Shown here: positions 8,011 through 18,429 of the stretch, piece after piece
Position numbering within the stretch: the stretch's first letter is position 1
How the letters are laid out: every line of letters starts with the position of its first letter
Source of the DNA: JAHEGP01 sp963751595
Lineage (GTDB): Bacteria; Pseudomonadota; Gammaproteobacteria; Pseudomonadales; JAHEGP01
Assembly (NCBI GenBank): GCA_963751595.1
Contig: CAVVVC010000001.1
Span: 558,001-622,000 of the forward strand
DNA length: 64,000 nucleotides
Reading direction: 5' to 3'
Notes under the pieces: model-generated
Database searches by the model: none
Seen by the model: only the letters and a program-made list of their open reading frames with translations
Told to the model about the DNA's origin: nothing
Program-made: the position numbers and the translations under genes

Positions 8011-9561
8011 TTAAAGCTGACCTTCCACCGCCTTGACGTCGGTGATTTTGGCTTCGATGCGCTGTTGTTCGCTGGTCTGGGGCGGCTTGTCATACACTTG
8101 TTCTTCCCCGTTATCCAGGGTGTTAACCCACACGACGTTGCCTTGTTCGTCCAGCCGCAGTTGCCACGCGGAGCCGACCAGCGCAGAGGATACGTTTGCC
8201 ACCATTTCCCCCGCCAGCTCCTCACTGTCGATCATTACGCCCATCTCGGTATTGATGCTGCGAGAACGGGGGTCCCAGTTAAAAGAGCCGACGAATAGCC
8301 TGCGGCGATCAATGGCAAATGTTTTTGCATGGAGACTGCGACGATCGGTAGAGGCACCGCGCTCGTGGCCGGGCTTGTCGGGAAAAGCCATGACTTCCCA
8401 CAACTCGACGCCCAACTCCAGCAACGGTTGCTGGTAATCTCGATAGCCGCCGTAAACTGCGGCCACATCAGTGGATGCCAGTGAGTTTGTCAACACTACG
8501 CAGCGCACGCCACGCTCTCGAAGTTGTCGAAACCTTTCGACACCGGTGTCACCGGGAACAAAGTAGGGTGATACTACGAACAGCTCCTGCGTTGCTTGCT
8601 CGGCAGCGTGGAGCAGAATACTGCCCAACACTTCGGGCCCCGGCTCACCGCCTTCGCTGGTTTCGCCATAGGGCAGGTCAAATTGAACCTTGGCCGGCGC
8701 CCAGGTCAGGCCGGTGCCCTGGTCTGAAAGAAAAATATCTACCACAGTGCTTTGCAACGCGGGGGCGTAGGGGGTTGACTTGGCTTCCTCGACCGACGCA
8801 TCAAAGCGCTGCTGCAGATCATGTGCGGCCGCGACGCTGTTATCGGCCTCAACGAACGCTGTTACTGGAATTGTCTCATCGGCATTCCAGTAACGATCGA
8901 ATTCGCTGGACACTTCGTCTGCGACCGGGCCAATGGCCGCTACGTCTAGATCAAAGTAATTGAACTCGTCATCCGCCCCGAAGTACTCGGCTCCGATATT
9001 GCGCCCCCCGACGATCGTTACGGTATTGTCGTAGGTAACCGATTTATTGTGCATACGATGATTCAGGCGATGAAAATCCGTGGCCATATCGCTGCGTGTC
9101 TTGCGGTGTGCCGCCGGGTTTGCCAGTCTCACTTCAATATTGGGATTGGCGGAAAGAACTGAAAACATCTCCTCATAACCTTTGGTAGAGATGTCGTCCA
9201 GCAACATTCTCACCCGGACTCCGCGATCGGCCGCTTCTATTAATTCGTGGACAAATAGCTTGCCGGTGATATCGGCCAAAATATAATAATATTGTACGTC
9301 AATAGACGATTCGGCTTTTCTCGCCAGGACCAGCCGGGCTCCGAGGGCCTCTACACCGTTGGACAGCGGGTAGAATCCCGACTTTCCCGGGTGCGCCGAA
9401 ATCAATGGCGCGGCTTGCTGAGCGAGTGCAGTATCAGCCGTATCGCGGATTGCGCTGCTTGACTCTTTTACATATTGGTCGGCGTCAGGCAAGCTGGCGC
9501 AGGCGGCGACCAGCGACAACAATAGTAGTGCGGCAAACGTGCGGATTGTGCTGAGTGACAT
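8011..9561 (-). CDS. Phospholipase D family lipoprotein (ClsC/YmdC-like)
   Basis: Phospholipase D superfamily protein with both HKD motifs: HNKSVTYDNTVTIVGGRN in the first half and HAKTFAIDRRRLFVGSFN in the second, each followed by the usual NxG/SxN region. It begins with a lipoprotein signal (LLLLSLVAACASLPDAD), so it probably acts in the periplasm on phospholipids, as a phospholipase or cardiolipin synthase-like transferase. I chose ATG at 9561, which places the hydrophobic signal at the N-terminus and follows AGAGAGAAC. At about 516 residues it is close to YmdC-type proteins. It stands alone. Confidence 0.85.
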   Translation of the reverse strand: MSLSTIRTFAALLLLSLVAACASLPDADQYVKESSSAIRDTADTALAQQAAPLISAHPGKSGFYPLSNGVEALGARLVLARKAESSIDVQYYYILADITGKLFVHELIEAADRGVRVRMLLDDISTKGYEEMFSVLSANPNIEVRLANPAAHRKTRSDMATDFHRLNHRMHNKSVTYDNTVTIVGGRNIGAEYFGADDEFNYFDLDVAAIGPVADEVSSEFDRYWNADETIPVTAFVEADNSVAAAHDLQQRFDASVEEAKSTPYAPALQSTVVDIFLSDQGTGLTWAPAKVQFDLPYGETSEGGEPGPEVLGSILLHAAEQATQELFVVSPYFVPGDTGVERFRQLRERGVRCVVLTNSLASTDVAAVYGGYRDYQQPLLELGVELWEVMAFPDKPGHERGASTDRRSLHAKTFAIDRRRLFVGSFNWDPRSRSINTEMGVMIDSEELAGEMVANVSSALVGSAWQLRLDEQGNVVWVNTLDNGEEQVYDKPPQTSEQQRIEAKITDVKAVEGQL

Positions 9562-10223
9562 AAAGTTCTCTCTAATTGGTCCAGTAGACCTGGCGCCGCG
9601 GTCAGGCAATTTACTCAATCTTCACACTATAAGCGTCTCACCTCAAGGCTCCACCCGTATATAAACGATCGATAGCTGGCCCAGGCCTTGATGATCTGGC
9701 GGTGGGGCCTGGCGACAATCACAGTGGCACCGCCGGGCGACCGGGAAATGCTGACCGCAGACAAAATTCACTGCATCAGCGGCGCCCTTAATGTGGGACA
9801 GTCGTTCAATGCGATCAGGCATCACCCGCATCCAGCCATCCCACCGCTTACCCTCCCACTGCTACGAGACACCCGTTTCAATTGCAATAGGCTTACCTCA
9901 GCGGTGGTGTCACTTCACCGCAGAAAAAAGGACGACAGCGGCAAATAGGTCTATCGCGTGGTCGATGCGCCCCGGTCGATCCCGGGTCGCGACACGGTAC
10001 CATTGGCTGAGGGTGCCAATAAGCGAAGAATTCACCCCTGGAGCGATCAGCTTGAACCGGGTGTTGTACCCGGCTGGTAACGGGCGCTAGAATTCCCATA
10101 GGCGGATCTTCTGAACCCTTTTGGGGACGGCTGGCAACAAAAGCTGAAGTTGAGCAATCCTACTTTACGGGATGGGTCACTGACCTCTCCCGGGAAATTT
10201 ACCCTAATCGCTGGCTTTGCACG
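9562..10223. other. Intergenic region between divergent genes, no supported gene
   Basis: About 660 bp separating the phospholipase D gene (minus) from the AraC regulator (plus). Several short frames are open but none has a family signature, and they overlap each other in different frames. The region should hold the two divergent promoters. I see no repeat or RNA structure that I would call. Confidence 0.4.
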
Positions 10224-11186
10224 ATGAGCAAGATTTTCAACACCGGCCTTTTGTCGACAACCCATTACAGCGACCTCGACGAGATGGCGATAACCGCCGC
10301 TTCTGTATGGGGGCAGCGCTACCGTAAACTGGAAGGCAAGGAAGAACGCGGTTTTGCGCGGCAGTTGAATTTGCCTTCTGCTCAGCTTACCCATATTGGC
10401 TGGGCGCCCGGAATCAGGATTGAGACCGGCACGCCGCCGGGGTCCATCGGATTCGTACTGCAAATGTCGGGTCAGGGGAGAATGCGGGCAAACGGCGTTA
10501 CGCTCTGCGCTGATCAGATTCTCATGATGCATGCGCCCCGCGATTACGATCTGGTTAATCCGATGGATACCACCTACCTGGTGCTGGCCATAGACAAAGA
10601 GCGGGTGCAAACCCATATGTCGAGCCTGTGGGGCAAATTGCCCGCCAGGTTCGACGATACTTCGCGCCTGTCGAGCACTGCTCAGTACCAGCATGAAAAT
10701 ATTGCCAGTATTTTTCACCACCAGCTGGACCTGGTTTATCGTTATCCAGACTGCATGGGCACACTGCAAAATCGAGAATTGTTGGTAGACGAATTACTGG
10801 ATTCGATACTCCTGGGCAGTGAAATCGTGAAGCCCGATAAAGGCCTGGCTCATCGCCACAAGCTGGCAAAAATCGCAGCAGAGTATTTACACGATAACCT
10901 CGACAGTAACGTTACCCTTCGTGGGATGTGTGATTATGTGGGCGTAAGCGAGCGTTCCCTGCGGCAGGGGTTTATCGAACGTTTCGGGGTAACTCCAAAG
11001 GCTTACATCAAGCATCAACGTTTGTTTTCCCTGCATCGGAAGCTGCTGGAATCCAACCCCTCCCGGACCAGTGTAACCCAGGCAGCCCTCAGTGTTGGCC
11101 TGACTCATCTGGGGCGTTTGTCCTCGGAGTATCGACAGCTGTTTGGTGAGAATCCTGTCGTGACCCTGGCCAAGCCATTGGCCTGA
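10224..11186 (+). CDS. AraC family transcriptional regulator
   Basis: A 320-residue regulator. The C-terminal ~100 residues carry the double helix-turn-helix of the AraC family: LRGMCDYVGVSERSLRQGF for the first and AALSVGLTHLGRLSSEYRQL for the second, with FGVTPKAYIKHQRL between. The N-terminal two thirds is an effector-binding part of cupin-like character. It is convergent with the broken sulfatase gene downstream and divergent from the phospholipase gene. Its ligand and targets are not evident. The helix-turn-helix looks intact. Confidence 0.88.
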   Translation: MSKIFNTGLLSTTHYSDLDEMAITAASVWGQRYRKLEGKEERGFARQLNLPSAQLTHIGWAPGIRIETGTPPGSIGFVLQMSGQGRMRANGVTLCADQILMMHAPRDYDLVNPMDTTYLVLAIDKERVQTHMSSLWGKLPARFDDTSRLSSTAQYQHENIASIFHHQLDLVYRYPDCMGTLQNRELLVDELLDSILLGSEIVKPDKGLAHRHKLAKIAAEYLHDNLDSNVTLRGMCDYVGVSERSLRQGFIERFGVTPKAYIKHQRLFSLHRKLLESNPSRTSVTQAALSVGLTHLGRLSSEYRQLFGENPVVTLAKPLA

Positions 11187-11272
11187 CAAGCTAAATTCCC
11201 CGTAGCTACAGTTCAGAATCTGTTCTGGGCGGTCGACACGGTCAGTGAAATAGAATGCTTCCGATTGAAAAC

Positions 11273-11303
11273 GAAAAAGGCGGAAGAACAATCTCCCGCC
11301 TTT
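11273..11303 (-). terminator. Rho-independent terminator of the sulfatase gene
   Basis: On the minus strand an 8-bp stem with one mismatch (GGCGGGAG / CTTCCGCC) is followed by TTTTTC. It lies about 30 bp beyond the sulfatase stop at 11334 and between two convergent genes, so it may also slow transcription coming from the AraC gene. Confidence 0.7.
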
Positions 11304-11333
11304 CTGATTAAATCGCCAGCCCTCTTCAGGTTG

Positions 11334-12884
11334 CTACTTGTCGCCGGCACCCCTGGTGATGGCATCCATGACGTTGCTGAGGTTGAAGCTGCCTGGCTTC
11401 TGGCGCGGCGGGAACTCCTTGAAGCTCTGCAGCCATTCGGCGACGACGGCACCAGCCGGGGCGATCATGAAGACGCGCTCCAGCGCCCACTTGTCGTAGC
11501 CGATGCTTTCGTTCCAGGCACGCTCGAAGGGATCGCTGCGCAGGTTCATGAGCATGGGCATGCGCACGGTCGTGAATGGATCACTCCAAACGTCAACCCC
11601 GTGCGCCTTTTGGATCATAAAGTGGATTTTCCAGTCGTTGTAGCGCAGAGCCGCGACGTTGCCGTCATCGGTCCAGTAGAGGAACTCTTTTCGCGGCGTC
11701 ACTTTCTCTTCGCCTTTAAAAAAGGGCAGCAGGTTGTAGCCGTCGAGGTGAACCTTGTAGTTCATGTCACCGACTCGCTTTCCCTTCAGCAAATCTTGCT
11801 TCACTGTGGTGTCTCCTGCGGCAGCGAGCAGGGTCGGAAGCATGTCTTCATGAGCGGCGAGGTCGTTGATGATGGTGCCTGGCTTGATCACGCCGGGCCA
11901 GCGGATCAGGGTCGGCACGCGGAAACCGCCTTCCCAGGTCGTGCCCTTCTCGTTCGCGTACATCGTAGTACCACCGTCGGGCCAGGTAAACACCTCGGCA
12001 CCGTTGTCGGTGGAATACATGACGATGGTGTTGTCGGCAATACCCAGTTCATCGAGTTTGGCGAGCAGCTGGCCGACATGACCGTCGTGTTCGACCATCC
12101 CGTCGGCGTAGACGCCGTAGCCGGTCTTACCCTCGGACTCGGGCTTGAGATGGGTCCATACGTGCATGCGGGTGGAGTTCCACCAGACGAAGAAAGGCTT
12201 GCCAGCTTTATTCGCGCGGTCCATGAACTTGAGCGCTGCCGCCGTGACTTCTTCATCGACCGTTTCCATCCGCTTCTTGGTAAGCGGGCCGGTGTCCTGG
12301 ATCTTGCCGTCAGCGGAAGACTTGATTACGCCGCGCGGTCCAAACCGCTTCGCGAACTCGGGATCCTTGGGGTAGTCCGGATTCTCCGGTTCTTCTTCTG
12401 CATTCAGGTGGTAGAGATTGCCAAAGAACTCATCGAAGCCGTGGTTGGTCGGCAGCATTTCGTCACGGTCGCCCAGGTGGTTCTTGCCGAACTGGCCTGT
12501 CATGTAGCCATGGGGTTTAAGCAGGCCTGCGATGGTCGGGTCTTCCTTTTTCATCCCTTCCGGCGCTCCCGGCAAGCCGACCTTTGTCAGGCCGGTGCGC
12601 ATGGGTGACTGACCGGTGATGAAGGCGGCTCGTCCGGCGGTGCAGCTCTGCTGGCCTTACCAGTCGGTAAACAATGCGCCCTCCTTGGCAATTCGGTCGA
12701 TGTTCGGTGTCCTGTAGCCCATGCCTCCCAGGTTATACGCGCTGACATTGAACTGGCCGATATCATCGCCCCATATCACCAGGATGTTGGGTTTGTCTGT
12801 CTTGGCAGCTACCTGTAGCGGTAACAGCAACAAAAGTGCTGCCACAAATTTAAACGTTGACCGTTTCACGAAGACCTCCTTCAA
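11334..12884 (-). pseudogene. Arylsulfatase-type sulfatase with an in-frame TAA before the active-site cysteine
   Basis: Two frames in the same phase make one sulfatase. The first (12657-12884) has a signal peptide and the metal-binding NILVIWGDDIGQFN. It ends in FTDW followed by TAA at 12657-12659. The second resumes at once with GQQSCTAGRAAFITGQ, which contains the C-x-A-x-R signature whose cysteine becomes formylglycine. Homologues read FTDWYGQQSCTAGRAAF, so a Tyr codon (TAC or TAT) has become TAA by one substitution. The remainder (to 11334) looks complete, with GYMTGQFGKNHLGD and IVMYSTDNGAE. Without readthrough only a 75-residue peptide would be made. A sequencing error is possible. Confidence 0.85.
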
Positions 12885-13374
12885 AGCTAATCGGTACAGA
12901 TGTAAGACAATTAAATTCAGATTCAGAAATCCAGACTGCAGGTTTACCTTGATTTAAAATACAGTTCGGGCCCGCCCTTCCGCCGACTGGACAGCTCGCA
13001 GGCACACAGAATAATTACCATACCCAGATTGATTTCTTGCCGCTATCCAAAATCGGCAAGCTCTCATCGCTTCAGGCTTTGGCTTGGAAAAATGGATGGG
13101 GTGGGGCACGACGCGGAAGAACAATAGTAATGTCTATGTTGCCTAAATAGGTTTGTGCCAGCGGCATATGGCAACATTGAACCGGTCACAGGCTTTGACA
13201 TGCATCAATCGTGATCTGCGGTACGCCGTGTGGGTTTGAGAACCCAAGCGGGAGAGGGGTCGGGCAACTGGCACGATTAATGCGTCCTGCCAGCTGAAAT
13301 TCATGCCCCCGCTTACTTTCGACTCAGCTTGCGAAAAGTATTCGCGCGGATGATCAAATACGACCTTGTCTAAA
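12885..13374. other. Intergenic region, no supported gene
   Basis: About 490 bp between the sulfatase start and the end of the serine hydrolase gene, both on the minus strand. It should hold the sulfatase promoter. A 98-codon minus-strand frame ends at 13143 but shows no family signature and partly overlaps the serine hydrolase. Nothing else is convincing here. Confidence 0.4.
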
Positions 13375-14595
13375 TTACTTTGAAGCCGTGGCGCGCGCTG
13401 CATCCACTGCCTGTTGCTGTAGCAGGATGATTTCCTCAATCACCAGTTTTGCCGGCGGCGCCAAGGGGTCAATACGTGCATTAAGCAGTGTGTAGGAATA
13501 GTCGTCGGTCGCCATGTAGCCACCGATGCCGCGTTCAGTATCCAGCCAGCCGACGGACCCGTAAAGCCCGAAATCGACCACGACCCCGGGTAAGCCCTCT
13601 GGAATCCACCAGCCCATGCCATAGCGCCAGCCACTGATTAGGGTTTCCATCTCCCGAGTGCGGTCAGCCTGCAGCAGCGCTACCGACGCCTCGGATAGCA
13701 CCCGGTTGTCCCCACATTTACCGCCGCTCAAATGCATCATCAACAGTTTGGCATAGTCCTGCATATTGCTTATGGCACCGGCTTCTAATAAGGGGTTACT
13801 TAGCACCCCTGTCAGACTGTCAGGGTATCCCGTCCATTGGCTGATATCGAGGTTCACAGGCACAACAAAACCTGGAGCAATCTCCCTCGCTTCTACTCCC
13901 AGATTGCCAAATTGGAAGACTTCGAGGTCACAGGGCTGGGCGATGTAACGATCAAACGCCTGTGCCCAGAGACTGTTGCTCACCAGCTCCGCTACGGCCC
14001 CGGCCAGTTGCCACTGGGCACCACCATAATCAAACCTGACTCCTGGTGGTGAGGTATCGGGGACCAGGTTGGTATAGATGGCTTCTCCGCAGGTTTCCAG
14101 TTGGGTATCCGGTTCAAAAATACACTCATGAGCTTGCCCCAGGTAGGACACCAAATCAGCCAATCCGGGAATACCGGACGTGTTACTGAGCAACTGCTGC
14201 GTAGTACGATCACCGTACACGCCATCCCAGCTTAGGTAGTCTGCAATGGGTGCCTCCACTTCGAATGCCAGGGAGTCGTCATCGTGCAGGGCCATCAACA
14301 GTGCCGATGCGGGCATTTTGCTCGCCGAGGCCAACAGCACCACAATGTCCAGCGTGTGATCCTCAAAAGCGGCTTCATGAACAACGCCCTGCTTGCTGTC
14401 CACCAGGGTATAGGAGATCCCGTCGTATTGCTCGCTGTCATCCAGAAATTTTTGAAAGCGAGCATCCACTACGGAAAAATCGTATGCGGGATCTATATCA
14501 ATGATCGGTGGTTGGGAAGTAGCATTGTCGCATCCACCCGTAAAACCTGCGACAATCAACAAAAAAATACTGGAAACCGAAAGACTGTATTTCAT
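13375..14595 (-). CDS. Serine hydrolase of the beta-lactamase / class C family, lipoprotein
   Basis: Periplasmic serine hydrolase with the S-x-x-K of class C beta-lactamases and esterases in VLLASASKMPASALL, a YxN-like region (FDYGGAQWQLAGAVAELV) and later YGSVGWLDTERGIGG. The start at 14595 is supported by GAGGAGT just upstream and places a lipoprotein signal (LLIVAGFTGGC) at the N-terminus. The mature protein is about 390 residues. Members of this family hydrolyse esters, peptides or beta-lactams, and the substrate cannot be read from the sequence. It stands alone on the minus strand. Confidence 0.8.
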   Translation of the reverse strand: MKYSLSVSSIFLLIVAGFTGGCDNATSQPPIIDIDPAYDFSVVDARFQKFLDDSEQYDGISYTLVDSKQGVVHEAAFEDHTLDIVVLLASASKMPASALLMALHDDDSLAFEVEAPIADYLSWDGVYGDRTTQQLLSNTSGIPGLADLVSYLGQAHECIFEPDTQLETCGEAIYTNLVPDTSPPGVRFDYGGAQWQLAGAVAELVSNSLWAQAFDRYIAQPCDLEVFQFGNLGVEAREIAPGFVVPVNLDISQWTGYPDSLTGVLSNPLLEAGAISNMQDYAKLLMMHLSGGKCGDNRVLSEASVALLQADRTREMETLISGWRYGMGWWIPEGLPGVVVDFGLYGSVGWLDTERGIGGYMATDDYSYTLLNARIDPLAPPAKLVIEEIILLQQQAVDAARATASK

Positions 14596-14911
14596 ACTCC
14601 TCGCTCCACGCATTCCATCGCTTACACTTGCCTGCCGTCCTGACATAACGGTTAAAAATACTTCTACCGGAATAATTATTTCACGTCCAAAAGTTTGCCA
14701 TCATGATTTGGGTCAAAGCCCAAGTTGTCACAGATAGCATGGAAACGATTTGAAAAAATTCTATCGCATCGATCTGTTTAAAGGGGGATCAAGGCGCCAG
14801 GCCTGAAATTTAGAAGCCCGCCAGTGCACCGTCGAAATAGCCGGCTTATGATTGACCGCCACGTGCAACAAGCCGTTGCCGTTCGAAATCAGGGTGATCG
14901 CGAATCAAGGG
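14596..14911. other. Upstream region of the serine hydrolase gene
   Basis: About 315 bp, less GC-rich than the flanking genes, presumably carrying the serine hydrolase promoter. No gene, repeat or terminator was identified. Confidence 0.35.
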
Positions 14912-15274
14912 TCAGCCGCGTTTTTGCACAAGATAAGATGTGAGTACGGCGCCGGGGCAGTCGGTTGAGTTGAAGTTGCCGTACTCCGTCCTGGTAATAG
15001 CTGCAGACCGACCAGCGCCGCCCCGGGCCGCCAGGGTAAACGCAAAGGCGTAATTACCGTCTAGATTGCTATCGACCGCGGTTTCGGTCCCAGCGCCAGC
15101 GAACTGCTGTTTGATTTTGATCTCGCGCGACTCGACAGCACCCGCCCCAAGCAGGCTCGCGCTTAACCAATATGAAACATGGTTATTGGCTGTGGCTTCC
15201 GGATAGCCTGGAAATGGTGCTGCTAGATACGTTTTTAGGCCAATGGAGTCACGATAAATGGCAATCGGCTGAAA
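14912..15274 (-). pseudogene. Remnant of an unidentified gene (open frame without a start codon)
   Basis: A minus-strand frame of 120 codons is open from a TAA at 15275-15277 to TGA at 14912. It contains no ATG, GTG or TTG near its beginning. The translation has a coding-like composition: LAAPFPGYPEATANNHVSYW, SREIKIKQQFAGAGTE, LDGNYAFAFTLAARGG and TEYGNFNSTDCPGAV. I do not recognise the family. The absence of a start and the upstream stop suggest a gene that has lost its 5' part. Confidence 0.35.
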
Positions 15275-15531
15275 TTATCTCGGCATTGTTTTGAAGGCTT
15301 TTGCAGGCCTGATAACAGCAGAGAAATGCGATGGGTCAGTGTATTTGAGCGTCATCAATGGTGATTCTCGCGGTGGGCGTCACGCTGCACATGCGCGAAA
15401 ACCCGAGGGTAGGGATGGCGCGAGCGACGCCCCTGATAACCCTCGTTATTTTCCCTACGATTCGCGCCTCGGCGAACTTATCCTCGCAGCAGCGTGCTGC
15501 GCAAGGGTCCCTGAGCGGCTGACAGTCCTTG

Positions 15532-16791
15532 CTAGAAGGCCAGTCGCCCCCGTGCACCGATAAACCAGATCGTGTCCGCATCAGTATTGAAGGCAGGGTT
15601 CTTCAGGTACTGGAGGTCGGCGGTCAGGTTGAAGCGTTTTCCGAGCATCAGGCGGTAAAACAGTTCGCTAGAGTACTGGCTGTCGTCACCCACGCCCTGG
15701 TTCTCGTTGGGCTTGCCCCAGTTGATACCAAAACCCAGCAGGTCGCGATTTTCCCGCAGGCGATAGCCGATACCGGTGCTGACGGACCTGGACAGCAAGG
15801 AGTCACCGTCTTCGGAATAGCCGGCGCGCAGGAAGGGCATCCAGCGGTCGTCTATAAAGCGCGAGAAGGACAGATTGGCGCCCCAGCCGCTGGGCTTGTC
15901 GTTACCCATGCCGTCGAAGTCCTCGCGCTCATCTTTATGCCATAGCGTTAGATGATAATTATCGAGATAGATTCTGCTCTGGCCACTGGTCCATCCCAGC
16001 TCCAGCGATTTAAAGTACTCTCTATCGCTAAAGAAGGTCTCGGCACTATCCCAGAAGGCTTTCGGGTCGGAGTTGGCGTCCACCAGGCTGGCTACAAGAT
16101 AAACATGATCGCTCAGCATGGCGCCAAATGCGGCGCCGAAGCTCGCATCGTTCGGCACGTCAATGGCGGCGCCACCGGTACTGAATGCGAAGTTGCTGAA
16201 ATGCAGCCAGGGGCTTGCCAAGCCATAGAGGTCGAGAAAATCCGTGACGTCCAGAAAACCGGCGAGTAGCGTGTACTTTTCCCCCATACGCTGTCGCCAA
16301 TAGAAATTGGTGGTACGCGTACCCTGGTCGCTAAAAGGGGCATACATCAGGCCAACATAACCCAGCTCGGTAAAAGCCCAGGTAGGCGAGGGTGCGGGAT
16401 CGAGGTAGCCATGGCGATGCTCGAATTTCCAGACAAAGGTTCCGGTGTTGCCGGAATCGCGGCCAATCGCGTCCCAGGTGCCGTAGAAACGCAGCATGCC
16501 AGCGCCGGTATCTTTCTGGCCGTCCGGTCGCGTTGCGCTGGCATTCATGTACACCGCGGAATAGTCTATGCCCAGGCCAAGGCCATGTTTTTCGGCGAGT
16601 CCTGCCTTCCAGTCATCCCAGCGCTCACCCTGCCGGGTACCCAAACCACGCTCTGCCTCGACGGCATCGCTTTCGATCTGGTTGGGCACCGCATCGGGAC
16701 CGCCAAAATTGGTGGAGGTCTTCTTTGACGTATCCGTGGCGGCCAACAATGGCGCCGCTATCAAGCCAATTGCCAGGGCACTAAAACGCAT
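15532..16791 (-). CDS. Carbohydrate-selective porin, OprB family
   Basis: A 419-residue outer-membrane porin of the OprB family. After a signal peptide (ALAIGLIAAPLLAA) come alternating amphipathic strands, and the last residue is Phe, as in Omp85-assembled barrels. Typical stretches are GLGLGIDYSAVYMNAS, TFVWKFEHRHGYLDP and FNTDADTIWFIGARGRLAF. It would admit sugars or other small solutes. The start has AAGAGAT upstream. It has no obvious operon partner. No terminator with a T run is visible after it. Confidence 0.85.
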   Translation of the reverse strand: MRFSALAIGLIAAPLLAATDTSKKTSTNFGGPDAVPNQIESDAVEAERGLGTRQGERWDDWKAGLAEKHGLGLGIDYSAVYMNASATRPDGQKDTGAGMLRFYGTWDAIGRDSGNTGTFVWKFEHRHGYLDPAPSPTWAFTELGYVGLMYAPFSDQGTRTTNFYWRQRMGEKYTLLAGFLDVTDFLDLYGLASPWLHFSNFAFSTGGAAIDVPNDASFGAAFGAMLSDHVYLVASLVDANSDPKAFWDSAETFFSDREYFKSLELGWTSGQSRIYLDNYHLTLWHKDEREDFDGMGNDKPSGWGANLSFSRFIDDRWMPFLRAGYSEDGDSLLSRSVSTGIGYRLRENRDLLGFGINWGKPNENQGVGDDSQYSSELFYRLMLGKRFNLTADLQYLKNPAFNTDADTIWFIGARGRLAF

Positions 16792-17325
16792 ACAAAAATC
16801 TCTTCTTCACATAAAGTATCGCGACCGACAGCCCGGTCGAGCGGATACTATCATCCACCTTGTGCCAGCACACGCACCAAACGAACTCGACGATCCTCGT
16901 CGCCGCTTGATGGCATGCATTTCACTGGAGAGCCAGACAGGTGGGATATAAAGACCCTGCCTTATTCGCGCGGGCCTTTCGCCGCTGCACAGGCAGGTCA
17001 CCGAGTGAGTTTCGGCGCGAGCGCTTAATGGAATAGACCGTTCTGTGGGCCAGGCCAGTAGAACGCGTTTTCCGGGTTGGCCCGAGTTTCTATAGTCGTC
17101 TCTCTCGTTATCTACGCCTGGTTTGGTGTCGTTGCGCCAGTTGTAAGATGCCCGGAGCCGAGCAGCAGTTTGCCGGGGGTAATCACCGATAACGAAAGTC
17201 AGTTGAACGAGATCTTGCCTTTGATGCTTGTTGATAGCTGCGAGGCGAAGGGGCCAGCTGGCACCTGCCGCGTTGCGACCGCGGCATACCGAAACTTACC
17301 CGAGCTCCATTGCGCCTTTCTGTGT
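16792..17325. other. Intergenic region, no supported gene
   Basis: About 530 bp between the porin start and the end of the next minus-strand gene. It must contain the porin promoter. Short frames exist on both strands (for example 17077-17454 plus, which runs into the lipoprotein gene antisense) but none shows a domain or a ribosome site. I see nothing else here. Confidence 0.4.
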
Positions 17326-18429
17326 TTAGCAGGGGTCCACAATGCCTGTCGGCAGAGACGTCCACGTGGTTCTTTGTGTCCAGTCTGTGCCGCCGTCGCC
17401 GTTCTCATCGAGCCGCAACTCTACACAACCGGGGGTGAGGGCTTCAGTTTCTAGCCGTGAAGGCCCGAGCCCGTCAACGGCGACACCACCAACCGCTTCA
17501 AGAATACCGGTATACGGATCATCGTCACCAATACCCTCAAAAGGTGACAAAGTGCCGAAATCGACATAGCCATTCAGATAGTCGCTCTCTATTCGCGGGC
17601 AACGTCCTGCTTCGCAAAGAACTTCCACAGTATAACTGCCGTTGCCTTCGTTCATGACGCCAGACAACTGAAAGTCCCGAAGCGTTTCTCGATCACCATT
17701 GATAACAGTCGTTAGCTGGTCGGTGGCAACGTGGCTTTCGTACACCACAGCATCTTCGGTAGCTTCCTCCAGCTCAAGAACGCCTGATAAGGTAGTAGTC
17801 TCACCTGGCTCGCTCAGCGACAGGTTGGAAAAGCTTATCCGCCTACCAAAGGTGTAGGGAGGTACCAAATTGAAGTCCAGATCAATTGCGGTCCGCGTGA
17901 GTATAAGGATTCGGAATCCGCCATCAATCACTACGCCGTCGCCGTTATCGCACTGTTGGAAACTTGAGGTGATCTCGTCTCCCGGGCTGAGATACTGTTG
18001 GGTGTCATCTGCAAAGCTGGCAGAGACCGTTATGCTGCCGGAGACCAGACATGGTTGGGTCTCCGGTGGCAGCTCCACGGCGACAGCCTGGATCAAGCTG
18101 CCACCTTCTGCTGCTGTCAGAAAACCCGGGGGCCAGTGGATGAGTTCACTAACGTTTTTGTAAAGGGTTTTGTTTGTGGTGGATAAAGCCGACTCGCCCA
18201 GCGCTAAAGGCAGTATGCCGTCGTCTGAGCTGAAAAGCCCGAGCAGTTCGATCGGTCCCAGCACGGAGAATGCTACGTCCATCGCATTGCTTGCCTCGAT
18301 CACCGTCGCTTCAAGGGGTTCGACCGGCGCGGGTGCATCATCGTCGCCACCACCACCACCACCACCACCACCACAAGCCGCCATCAACAGGACGGTAATA
18401 CCGGTAGTTGCCATCAAGCCCGTTTTCAT
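17326..18429 (-). CDS. Lipoprotein of unknown function with a poly-glycine linker
   Basis: A 367-residue predicted lipoprotein. The start at 18429 follows GGAGGT with 5-6 nt spacing. The signal (TTGITVLLMAAC) ends in Cys, and the mature protein begins with nine glycines and three aspartates, a flexible linker common in lipoproteins of marine gammaproteobacteria. The rest is rich in beta-strand-like stretches and acidic residues, and ends in a Cys pair region (PGCVELRLDENGDGGTDW, then VDPC). I do not recognise the family. It is probably anchored to the outer membrane. Confidence 0.7.
   Translation of the reverse strand: MKTGLMATTGITVLLMAACGGGGGGGGGDDDAPAPVEPLEATVIEASNAMDVAFSVLGPIELLGLFSSDDGILPLALGESALSTTNKTLYKNVSELIHWPPGFLTAAEGGSLIQAVAVELPPETQPCLVSGSITVSASFADDTQQYLSPGDEITSSFQQCDNGDGVVIDGGFRILILTRTAIDLDFNLVPPYTFGRRISFSNLSLSEPGETTTLSGVLELEEATEDAVVYESHVATDQLTTVINGDRETLRDFQLSGVMNEGNGSYTVEVLCEAGRCPRIESDYLNGYVDFGTLSPFEGIGDDDPYTGILEAVGGVAVDGLGPSRLETEALTPGCVELRLDENGDGGTDWTQRTTWTSLPTGIVDPC
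18347..18373. repeat. Trinucleotide (CCA)n tract encoding the poly-glycine linker
   Basis: About nine CCA units in a row inside the lipoprotein gene, read on the minus strand as glycine codons just after the lipobox cysteine. In-frame changes in unit number would only change linker length. Confidence 0.75.

Noticed and set aside
11265..12608. 447-codon plus-strand frame opposite the sulfatase
   Set aside because: It is antisense to a clear sulfatase with its catalytic signature. High GC at third positions commonly opens such frames.
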